Positions 57,430 to 64,000 of a stretch of DNA of 64,000 nucleotides are shown piece after piece. Position 1 is the first letter of the stretch. Every line of letters starts with the position of its first letter. The notes beneath the pieces are model-generated. The model was given only the letters and a program-made list of their open reading frames with translations. It had not been told where the DNA came from and ran no database searches. The DNA comes from Hyphomicrobiales bacterium (GTDB taxonomy: Bacteria > Pseudomonadota > Alphaproteobacteria > Rhizobiales > Beijerinckiaceae), in assembly GCA_930633495.1 (NCBI GenBank), contig CAKNFJ010000001.1:4735001-4799000 (forward strand). The letters run 5' to 3'. The position numbers and the translations under genes are program-made.

Positions 57430-59298
57430 ATGCTTGATCTCGTTCTCACCCAGACCCTGAACGGCCTGGCCTCGGCGTCGTCGCTGTTCCTGGTGGCGTG
57501 CGGGCTGTCGATCATCTTCGGCGTCACGCGCATCGTGAATTTTGCCCATGGCTCGCTCTATATGCTGGGCGGCTATCTGGCCTTCACGCTGGTGAGCTGG
57601 CTCGGCCCGGCCAATCCGCTTGGCTTCTGGGGCGGTGTCATCCTCGCCGTGCTGCTCACCGGCCTTGCCGGCGTGCTGATCGAAGTCCTGATCCTGAGAA
57701 GGATCTATCAGGCGCCGGAGCTGTTCCAGTTGCTCGCGACCTTCGGTGTCGTGCTGATGCTGCAGGATATCGCGCTGGCGACCTGGGGACCGGAGGACAA
57801 GCTAGGCCCGCGTGCGCCCGGCTTCCGCAGCTTCGTCATCCTCTTCGACAACCGATTCCCGAGCTACGAGCTCTTCCTGATCGCGGTCGGGCCGGTGGTG
57901 CTCGGGCTGATCTGGCTCCTGTTCCACCGGACGCGTTGGGGCGTGCTGATCCGGGCGGCGACGCAGGATCGCGAGATGGTGAGCGCGCTCGGCGTCAACC
58001 AGCGCCTACTCTTCACCTCGGTCTTCGCCTTCGGCGCGGCGCTGGCGGGCTTGGGCGGCGCGCTCCAGCTTCCCCGCGAGGCGATCAACCTCCACATGGA
58101 CCTGTCGATGATCGCCGAGGCCTTCGTGGTCGTGGTGGTCGGTGGGCTCGGCAGCGTGACGGGGGCCTATCTCGCCGCCGTGCTGATCGGCGTGCTCCAC
58201 GCCTTCGGCATCCTGATCCTGCCCAAGATCACGCTGGTCCTCGTCTTCCTGGTAATGGCGGCGGTGCTGATCGTCCGGCCGCATGGTCTGCTCGGCAAGG
58301 CCGGCGTCGAGCCGCGCGGCCATGCCGGCCAGCTCTTCCTGCTGCGCCCGGCCGATGGCCCAGCCAAAGTATTCGGCGCTGTGGCGCTCGCCTTGTTGGT
58401 GCTCGCTCCGTTGGTCGTGCCGGATCATCTCGTCCTGACCCTGACCGATCTCGTCATCTTCGCGGTCTTCGCCGCCTCGCTGCATCTGCTGATGGGGCCG
58501 GGCGGCATCACCTCCTTCGGACACGCCGCCTATTTCGGCCTCGGCGCCTATGGCGCCGCGCTGGCGGTGAAATGGCTGGGCGCCTCGATGGAGCCGGCTC
58601 TGGTGGCGGCGCCGCTGATGGCTGGCATTGCGGGCGCGATCTTCGGCTGGTTCTGCGTGCGGCTCTCGGGCGTTTATCTGGCCATGCTGACGCTGGCCTT
58701 CGCCCAGATCGCCTGGGCCACGGCCTTCCAATGGGTCGACCTGACGGGCGGCGACAACGGCATCCTCGGCGTCTGGCCTCCGGCCTGGGCGGTTCCCAAG
58801 ACGGTCTTCTACTATCTCGCGCTCACTATTGCCGTGCTCGTCATCCTGGCGCTGCGCGTGATCATCTTCGCCCCCTTCGGCTACGCCTTGCGTGCCGGCC
58901 GCGACAGCCCCTTGCGGGCCGAGGCGATCGGTCTCGATGTCGGGCGCCTGCAATGGGCGGCCTTCGCCATCGCAGCGGTCGCGGCCGGCATTGCCGGCGG
59001 GCTCTTCGCCTTCTCGAAGGGCTCGGTCTTCCCGACCTATATGGCGATCCCGCGCTCGGTCGACGCCTTGCTGATGGTGCTGCTCGGCGGCGTGCAGACC
59101 GTCGCCGGGCCGGTCGTCGGCGCCTTCGCCTATATGGGCCTCAACGAGCAGCTCATGAAGCTGACGGCCTATTGGCGCTTCGTGCTGGGCTTGTCGATCG
59201 TGCTGCTGGTCGTGCTGTTCCCGCGCGGCCTCGTCGGCACCTGGCTGTTCTGGCGCGCCCGGCGCGAGAGCGCCGCGCAAGCGGCGGCAACAGCATGA
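57430..59298 (+). CDS. Fused LivH-LivM branched-chain ABC transporter permease
   Basis: The 622-residue protein joins the two permease subunits of a branched-chain-type importer. The LivH half (residues 1 to about 295) starts LDLVLTQTLNGLASASSLFL and has FGVTRIVNFAHGSLYMLGGY and VVVVGGLGSVTGAYLAAVL. The LivM half (about 310-622) has LHLLMGPGGITSFGHAAYFG, GLFAFSKGSVFP and MVLLGGVQTVAGPVVGAF. Fusions of this type occur in alphaproteobacteria. Its stop overlaps livG (ATGA). Confidence 0.93.
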   Translation: MLDLVLTQTLNGLASASSLFLVACGLSIIFGVTRIVNFAHGSLYMLGGYLAFTLVSWLGPANPLGFWGGVILAVLLTGLAGVLIEVLILRRIYQAPELFQLLATFGVVLMLQDIALATWGPEDKLGPRAPGFRSFVILFDNRFPSYELFLIAVGPVVLGLIWLLFHRTRWGVLIRAATQDREMVSALGVNQRLLFTSVFAFGAALAGLGGALQLPREAINLHMDLSMIAEAFVVVVVGGLGSVTGAYLAAVLIGVLHAFGILILPKITLVLVFLVMAAVLIVRPHGLLGKAGVEPRGHAGQLFLLRPADGPAKVFGAVALALLVLAPLVVPDHLVLTLTDLVIFAVFAASLHLLMGPGGITSFGHAAYFGLGAYGAALAVKWLGASMEPALVAAPLMAGIAGAIFGWFCVRLSGVYLAMLTLAFAQIAWATAFQWVDLTGGDNGILGVWPPAWAVPKTVFYYLALTIAVLVILALRVIIFAPFGYALRAGRDSPLRAEAIGLDVGRLQWAAFAIAAVAAGIAGGLFAFSKGSVFPTYMAIPRSVDALLMVLLGGVQTVAGPVVGAFAYMGLNEQLMKLTAYWRFVLGLSIVLLVVLFPRGLVGTWLFWRARRESAAQAAATA

Positions 59299-60068
59299 CC
59301 CCATCCATGCCCCCCGTGCTGGAGGCCCGCGACCTTGCCCGCTCCTTCGGCGGCGTGAAGGCGGTCGACGGCGTCTCCTTCTCCGTCGAGGCCGGCAAGA
59401 TGGTGGCCCTGATCGGCCCCAACGGCGCCGGCAAGACGACCTGCTTCAACATGCTGAACGGGCAGCTCAGGCCCGACCGGGGCGAGGTCCTGCTGGCCGG
59501 AAAGCCGATCACCGGGCTCGCGCCGCGCAAGGTCTGGCGCCTCGGTGTCGGCCGCACCTTCCAGATCACCGCGACCTTCGCCTCGATGACCGTGCGCGAG
59601 AACGTCCAGATGGCGCTGACCTCGCATGAAGGCGAGAGCTGGCGCCTGTTCGGCCGCGCCGCCGGGCGCCATCGCGAGGCGGCCGACGCATTGCTCGCCC
59701 AGGTCGGCATGACCCAGCAGGCCGAGCGTGCCTGCGGCGTGCTCGCCTATGGCGACCTCAAGCGCGTCGAGCTCGCCATCGCGCTCGCCAATGAGCCGAA
59801 GCTCCTGCTGATGGACGAGCCCACCGCCGGCATGGCGCCGCAGGAGCGCATCGCCCTGATGGCTTTGACCGCCCGCATCGCGCGGCAGCGCGGCATCGCG
59901 GTGCTCTTCACCGAGCACGACATGGATGTCGTCTTCGCCCATGCCGACCGCGTGCTGGTGCTCGATCGCGGCCGCCTGATCGCAGCGGGCACCAGCGCCG
60001 AGGTCCGCAACGACCCGCAGGTGCGTGCGGTCTATCTCGGCTCCGGCGCGACTTCGGGAGGGCATTGA
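59295..60068 (+). CDS. livG: Branched-chain-type ABC transporter ATPase LivG
   Basis: A 257-residue ATPase. Walker A is GPNGAGKTTCFNMLNG, LivG-type VGRTFQITATFASMTVRENV follows, the signature is degenerate (LAYGDLKRVELAIALA), Walker B is LLLMDEPTAGMAP and the H-loop is FTEHDMDVVF. LAYGD in place of LSGGQ is normal for LivG. ATG 59295 overlaps the livHM stop; its own stop overlaps the livF start. Confidence 0.93.
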   Translation: MTPSMPPVLEARDLARSFGGVKAVDGVSFSVEAGKMVALIGPNGAGKTTCFNMLNGQLRPDRGEVLLAGKPITGLAPRKVWRLGVGRTFQITATFASMTVRENVQMALTSHEGESWRLFGRAAGRHREAADALLAQVGMTQQAERACGVLAYGDLKRVELAIALANEPKLLLMDEPTAGMAPQERIALMALTARIARQRGIAVLFTEHDMDVVFAHADRVLVLDRGRLIAAGTSAEVRNDPQVRAVYLGSGATSGGH

Positions 60069-60778
60069 TGGCGGCGCTCCTTGAATTGTCGGGCGTCGAA
60101 GCCTGGTATGGCCGCGCCAAGATCCTGCATGGCGTCGGCTTCTCGGTCGGGTCTGGCGAAGTCGTCGCGCTGATGGGCCGCAACGGCGCCGGCAAGTCGA
60201 CGACGATGAAGACGGTGATGGGGCTGGTGCCGGAGCCGCAGGGTTCGATCCGCTTCGAGGGCCAAGAGATCGCCGGCCGCGAGCCTTTCGCCATCGCCCG
60301 GCTCGGGATCGGCTATGTACCGGAGGACCGGCGCGTCTTCTCCGAGCTCACGGTGATGGAAAACCTCGAAGTCGGCCGCCAGCCGCTGCGGGCGGACGCC
60401 CCGCACTGGACGCCGGAGCGTCTCTTCGATCTCTTCCCCAATCTCGGCCGCATGCGCGCCCGGCCGGGCGGCGCCATGTCCGGCGGCGAGCAGCAGATGC
60501 TGACCATCGCCCGCACCCTGATGGGCAATCCGCGCCTACTGCTGCTCGACGAACCGTCAGAAGGGCTGGCACCAGTCATCGTCGAGGCAATGGCGGAGAC
60601 CATCCGCGTTTTGAAAGGCGAGGGGCTTTCGGTCCTGCTCTCCGAGCAGAACCTGCATTTCGCCGGCAGCATCGCCGACCGCGCCGTGATCATCGAGAAG
60701 GGGCTGATCCGCTTCGACGATACGATGGCGGCGCTCAAGGCCGACGAGGCGGCGCGGAGCCAGTATCTGGCGCTCTGA
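60068..60778 (+). CDS. livF: Branched-chain-type ABC transporter ATPase LivF
   Basis: A 236-residue ATPase, partner of LivG. Walker A is GRNGAGKSTTMKTVMG, with GIGYVPEDRRVFSELTVMEN, signature MSGGEQQMLTIARTLM, Walker B LLLLDEPSEGLAP and LLSEQNLHFAG. Start ATG 60068 shares one base with the livG stop (TGATG). Its last 44 bases overlap the end of the convergent marR gene. Confidence 0.93.
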   Translation: MAALLELSGVEAWYGRAKILHGVGFSVGSGEVVALMGRNGAGKSTTMKTVMGLVPEPQGSIRFEGQEIAGREPFAIARLGIGYVPEDRRVFSELTVMENLEVGRQPLRADAPHWTPERLFDLFPNLGRMRARPGGAMSGGEQQMLTIARTLMGNPRLLLLDEPSEGLAPVIVEAMAETIRVLKGEGLSVLLSEQNLHFAGSIADRAVIIEKGLIRFDDTMAALKADEAARSQYLAL

Positions 60779-61292
60779 AGCCGGCAAGCAGGCGCCGCAT
60801 CACGTCGAGCAACGGCTCGACTTCATGCTCGGCCATTGGATCGAGCGCGGCGATCGTGATCGCCTTGGCGCGCTCGACATAGCCCGGCAGCAGCTCGCGG
60901 CCGCGCTGGCTGAGTTGCACCAGCACGCGCCGCTTGTCGTCGAGATCGTGCAGGCGTTCGACCAGCCCGCGCTCGGCGAGGCGCGTCACCACGCCCCGGA
61001 TGGTGGCCGGGTCCATCGCCGTCATGCGGCCGAGCTGATTCTGGGAAATGCGCCCGTCGACGGCGAGGCGACAGAGGGTGGCGAATTGCGGCGGCGTCGG
61101 CCCGTCCTCGCCCATCATCTCCAGGAACATCGCGACATAGCGCTGCTGCATCTGGCGCAGCAGGAAGCCGAACTGCTCATCCAGCACATAGCCGGCGAGG
61201 TCGACCGGCTCAGGCGTCGCGGAATCGGCCTGGCCGCTGGCCGTGCGGTGATGCCGGCCGAGCCCGTCCTCCGATTCCTCTGCGCGATCCAT
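60735..61292 (-). CDS. MarR family transcription regulator
   Basis: A 185-residue repressor-type regulator. The winged helix includes PTPPQFATLCRLAVDGRISQ, then NQLGRMTAMDPATIRGVVTRL and the wing ERLHDLDDKRRVLVQLSQRG. A hydrophilic N-terminal extension of about 40 residues precedes it. GGAG upstream supports ATG 61292. Its gene converges on and overlaps livF, so it probably controls the adjacent transporter; a candidate operator lies before the binding-protein gene. The ligand is probably an aromatic acid or its conjugate, as for many MarR proteins; this is inference. Confidence 0.88.
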   Translation of the reverse strand: MDRAEESEDGLGRHHRTASGQADSATPEPVDLAGYVLDEQFGFLLRQMQQRYVAMFLEMMGEDGPTPPQFATLCRLAVDGRISQNQLGRMTAMDPATIRGVVTRLAERGLVERLHDLDDKRRVLVQLSQRGRELLPGYVERAKAITIAALDPMAEHEVEPLLDVMRRLLAGFRAPDTGSAPPRRP

Positions 61293-61386
61293 GCTGGCTC
61301 CGGGTGGCGATTCTGCCGGGTGGCGGCAGAGGCTCATTCTCCCGGATCATATGTGTTCGTTCAATCGGCAAGGCAACGCAGCCACA

Positions 61387-61488
61387 GCCGTCATGCTCGG
61401 GCTTGACCCGAGCATCTCAGGAAGGAGGGGCGCCTCTATCCGCACGAGATTCTCGGGTCACCGCTGCGCGGCGCCCGAGAATGACGGC
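61387..61488. repeat. Intergenic palindromic repeat
   Basis: The ends GCCGTCATGCTCGGGC and GCCCGAGAATGACGGC are complementary with two mismatches. Inner GAGCATCTC faces GAGATTCTC. It lies upstream of marR and just beyond the end of the M20 gene. Confidence 0.9.
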
Positions 61489-61500
61489 AAGCGAGGGCGA

Positions 61501-62919
61501 TCAGCCCAGCGACATCGTCAGTGGCGGCTTCACTTCGGGCGGCAGCGGCGACGTGTAGCCTTCCTTGCCGAGGCGAGCCTTGTGGTCGGCCTTGGCGGCT
61601 GCCATCAGGGCGGGATCGCTCAGCACGGCGGCGCCGGTCGCGGCCATCGCCTTGGCAACATGGACCATCGCCTTGTGCGCGGCCGGGGACTTGCCCTGCG
61701 CCACGACTTGCCAGGTGTGGAACGGCGTACCCATCGCGACGGTCGGCGCATGGGCCTGCACGGTCGGCACCGCCCAGCTCACGTCGCCGATATCGGTCGA
61801 GCCGATCGCCGGGTTGCGCTGGGCGTCGCGCGGCACGAGGAAGTCGGCGAGCGGCGCGCCGGAATCGGGCATGCCGATGGTGCGCCAGATCGAGGCGATC
61901 TCCTGCGGCGAGAGTGTCGCCCGGATCTTCTCGGCATAGGCCTTGTCGGCATCGTCGAAATGCGGCGCGCCGAGTTCGCCCATCACCTTGTGCATGGCCT
62001 CTTCGAGCGGCGTGTTGGCGACAAGATCGGAAACGGCGCTGACGATACGCATCTCCATCTTGGTTTCCGTCATCAACGCAGCGCCTTCGGCGATCTTCTT
62101 CACGCGCTGGACGAGTTCCAGCATGCCGCGCAGGTCGCGGGCGCGGATCGAATAGCGGACGCGCGCATGGGCCTGGACGACGTTGGGCGCGATGCCGCCG
62201 GTGTCGAGCAGCGCGTAATGGACGCGTGCGTCGGAGGGCATGTGCTCGCGCATGTAGTTCACGCCGACATTCATCAGCTCGACGGCGTCGAGCGCCGAAC
62301 GGCCGAGATGGGGCGCGGCGGCGGCATGCGAGGCGCGGCCGGTGAAGACGAAATCGGCGCGGGTGTTGGCCAAGGCGAGGGCCGGAGCGACCTCCCAGAA
62401 GCTCGACGGGTGCCACGAGATGGCGACATCGGCATCGTCGAAGGCCCCTGCGCGGACCATGAAGGCCTTGGCGGCGCCGCCTTCCTCGGCCGGGCAGCCG
62501 TAATAGCGCACGCGGCCGGGAATCTTGTTCTCGGCGAGCCAGTCCTTCATCGCCACCGCAGCGAGCATGGCAGCGGAGCCGAGCAGGTTATGGCCGCAGC
62601 CATGGCCGTGGCCGCCGGCCTCGATCTCCTTGTGCTCGGAAGCGCCGGCTTCCTGCGACAGGCCGGGCAGGGCGTCGTATTCGCCGAGGAAGGCGATGAC
62701 CGGGCCGCCTTCGCCGGCCTCGCCGATCACGGCGGTCGGGATGTCGGCGACGTTCTCGGTGATCTTGAAGCCCTGATGCTTCAATTCGGCGATATGCTCG
62801 GCGACCGAGCGCTTCTCGGTGTAGCACACCTCCGGCATGCCCCAGACCCGGTCGGAGAGCGCGATCAGGCGCTCCTTGTTCGCATCGACATGCCGCCAGA
62901 GATCGTTTCGATTGTCCAT
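61501..62919 (-). CDS. M20 family amidohydrolase (AbgB-like)
   Basis: A 472-residue zinc peptidase/amidohydrolase of the M20D type, related to AbgB (p-aminobenzoyl-glutamate hydrolase subunit). Metal ligands are visible in GGHGHGCGHNLLG, YYGCPAEEGG and SWHPSSFW. The dimerisation domain contains FTGRASHAAAAPHLGRSALD. GEYDALPGLSQEAG is typical of the subfamily. It probably hydrolyses an N-acyl amino acid or similar amide, perhaps a product taken up by the neighbouring LivKHMGF importer. ATG 62919 gives MDNRNDLWRHVDANKE. Confidence 0.9.
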   Translation of the reverse strand: MDNRNDLWRHVDANKERLIALSDRVWGMPEVCYTEKRSVAEHIAELKHQGFKITENVADIPTAVIGEAGEGGPVIAFLGEYDALPGLSQEAGASEHKEIEAGGHGHGCGHNLLGSAAMLAAVAMKDWLAENKIPGRVRYYGCPAEEGGAAKAFMVRAGAFDDADVAISWHPSSFWEVAPALALANTRADFVFTGRASHAAAAPHLGRSALDAVELMNVGVNYMREHMPSDARVHYALLDTGGIAPNVVQAHARVRYSIRARDLRGMLELVQRVKKIAEGAALMTETKMEMRIVSAVSDLVANTPLEEAMHKVMGELGAPHFDDADKAYAEKIRATLSPQEIASIWRTIGMPDSGAPLADFLVPRDAQRNPAIGSTDIGDVSWAVPTVQAHAPTVAMGTPFHTWQVVAQGKSPAAHKAMVHVAKAMAATGAAVLSDPALMAAAKADHKARLGKEGYTSPLPPEVKPPLTMSLG

Positions 62920-63085
62920 TGTCGTTCCGCCTGGGGAACGCGCGGGCGCTCCCCTTCTTTCGTTGAGAGGCGGATTCCCCGACGGGGCCGATGCAGCCGG
63001 GCCGGACCCGCCTCTGGTGGGCAGCGGCATATGAGCAAGGCCACGCTGCCGCGTCCAGAGATTCAGCGCATGGCGGAACAGCGTC

Positions 63086-63496
63086 TCAGGCTTTGGCCTG
63101 CACCGGCGACGTGGCGGCGAAGTCGGCCAGGATCGGGCAATCGGGCCGATGGTCGCCATGGCAATGCGTCGCGAGGTGCCGCAGCGTGTCGGCCATGGCC
63201 TTGAGCTCGGCCGCCTTTTCCTCGAGCTCGCGCACATGCGCCATGGCGAGGTTCTTCACATCGGCGCTGGCCCGGCTCTTGTCGCGCCAGAGGGCGAGCA
63301 GTTCGCGCGTCTCTTCCAGCGAGAAGCCGAGGTCGCGCGAGCGGCGCACGAAGCGCAGCGTATGCACATCGTCATCGGCATAGACCCGGTATTGCGCGGC
63401 GGTACGGGCCGGCGGGGTGATTAGGCCGATGCTCTCGTAATAGCGGATCATCTTGGCGCTGACGCCGGAGCGGGTTGCGGCTTCGCCGATATTCAT
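63086..63496 (-). CDS. cueR: MerR family copper-responsive regulator (CueR-like)
   Basis: A 136-residue MerR-type activator. The N-terminal helix-turn-helix is NIGEAATRSGVSAKMIRYYE, followed by a long dimerisation helix and the metal loop with C112 and C120 (CHGDHRPDC), the spacing seen in Cu(I)/Ag(I)/Au(I) sensors of the CueR group. It lies 1 base downstream of the copper ATPase gene stop, so the two form an operon. It should activate the ATPase in response to monovalent copper. Confidence 0.9.
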   Translation of the reverse strand: MNIGEAATRSGVSAKMIRYYESIGLITPPARTAAQYRVYADDDVHTLRFVRRSRDLGFSLEETRELLALWRDKSRASADVKNLAMAHVRELEEKAAELKAMADTLRHLATHCHGDHRPDCPILADFAATSPVQAKA

Positions 63497-63497
63497 C

Positions 63498-64000
63498 TCA
63501 GGCCTCCTGTCCGTGCGAAGCCGGAACCTGAAAGCGCTTCAAGCGCAGCGCATTGCTGACGACGCTGACGCTGGAGAGCGCCATGGCGAGCCCGGCGAAG
63601 ACCGGCGAGAGCAGGATGCCGAAGGCCGGATAGAGCACGCCGGCCGCGACCGGGATCAGCAGGGCATTGTAGCCGAAGGCCCAGGCCAGATTCTGGCGGA
63701 TATTGGCGATCACTGCCTGCGACAGGGCGATCGCACGGGGCACGCCCATCACATCGCCCGACATCAGCACGACATCGGCGCTTTCGATCGCGATATCCGT
63801 GCCGGTGCCGATGGCGATGCCGACATCGGCCTGGGCCAGCGCCGGCGCGTCGTTGATGCCGTCGCCGACGAAGGCGACCTTGGCGCCGCGGCTCTGCAGC
63901 CGCTTCACCACCTCGGCCTTGTCCGTCGGCAGCACCTCGGCCCAGACCTCGTCGATGCCGAGGCCGCGCGCGACCGCTTCCGCCGTGCGCCGGTCGTCGC
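63498..64000 (-). CDS. copA: Copper-translocating P1B-type ATPase, C-terminal part
   Basis: The frame is open to the right edge, so only the last 166 or so residues are visible. They contain the end of the P/N domain ([14 protein letters not shown], the hinge [14 protein letters not shown]) and [16 protein letters not shown]. The final two membrane helices follow ([44 protein letters not shown]). AFGYN and [15 protein letters not shown] are the copper-specific motifs of the CopA/CtpA group. It exports Cu(I) and is co-transcribed with the CueR-like regulator. Confidence 0.93.
   Translation of the reverse strand, partial: DDRRTAEAVARGLGIDEVWAEVLPTDKAEVVKRLQSRGAKVAFVGDGINDAPALAQADVGIAIGTGTDIAIESADVVLMSGDVMGVPRAIALSQAVIANIRQNLAWAFGYNALLIPVAAGVLYPAFGILLSPVFAGLAMALSSVSVVSNALRLKRFQVPASHGQEA

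Noticed and set aside
57498..59294. Long open frame overlapping livHM that continues in frame into livG
   Set aside because: The part before 59295 is an Arg/Gly/Ala-rich shadow of livHM in another frame; only the livG part has recognisable ATPase motifs.

Overview
The window is high-GC chromosomal DNA from an alphaproteobacterium. It looks like Hyphomicrobiales (Rhizobiales), probably a Bosea-like genus. This is inferred from gene content: a cyo quinol oxidase operon ending in SURF1, a BioR/BioY biotin pair with BioR boxes, the DUF2849/DUF934 sulfite reductase operon, a GAACN7GAAC SOS box and abundant intergenic palindromes. No rRNA, tRNA or CRISPR array was seen. Both ends cut through genes: cyoB on the left and a copper P-type ATPase on the right.

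Layout. 1-2.7 kb: end of the cyoBCD-surf1 operon. 2.7-3.9 kb: a decayed IS110-type element inside an intergenic palindrome. 4-14 kb: housekeeping and metabolic genes (YjbR-like protein, Ldh-family dehydrogenase, A-type Fe-S carrier, diguanylate cyclase, DEAD-box helicase, hydrolase, UbiH-like monooxygenase, quinone oxidoreductase, rimO). 14-24.1 kb: a sulfur block on the minus strand, made of a sulfurtransferase, an OsmC protein, the sulfate importer (sbp-cysT-cysW-cysA) and the sulfite reductase/siroheme operon (ferredoxin-DUF2849-cysI-DUF934-small membrane protein-cysG). The ferredoxin lacks its fourth cysteine ligand, and a nested palindrome covers the operon's start. 24.4-28.3 kb: an oxidoreductase, an alcohol dehydrogenase and an accessory stretch rich in palindromes that carries a lone GIY-YIG nuclease between two near-identical palindromic repeats. 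28.3-29.6 kb: an AT-rich island with a ParA-type ATPase gene interrupted by one amber codon. 29.6-38.9 kb: uvrA, bioR-bioY with BioR boxes, an orphan methyltransferase-like gene, a betaine-type binding protein plus permease without ATPase, a cupin, and ssb with an SOS box.

39.2-50.5 kb is the most unusual part. A 1024-residue membrane protein looks like an ABC exporter whose ATPase motifs are all degenerate, fused to a cyclic-nucleotide-binding domain. It is followed by a putative glutamic (G1) peptidase, a PAP2/haloperoxidase-type protein, a class III cyclase with a TPR-like tail, a DUF1127 protein, a Crp/Fnr regulator, and a second membrane class III cyclase next to an orphan binding protein. 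Two probable makers and two probable readers of cyclic nucleotides within 10 kb suggest a local signalling module; this is inference.

50.6-64 kb: a methyltransferase, free methionine-R-sulfoxide reductase, a ModE-N regulator, exbB-exbD-tonB, a livK-livHM-livG-livF transporter with a MarR regulator and an M20 amidohydrolase, then a MerR/CueR regulator and copper ATPase. At least 14 full or partial palindromic repeats of one broad family (about 80-150 bp, ends of the type CGTCATTCC...GGAATGACG) are scattered between genes.
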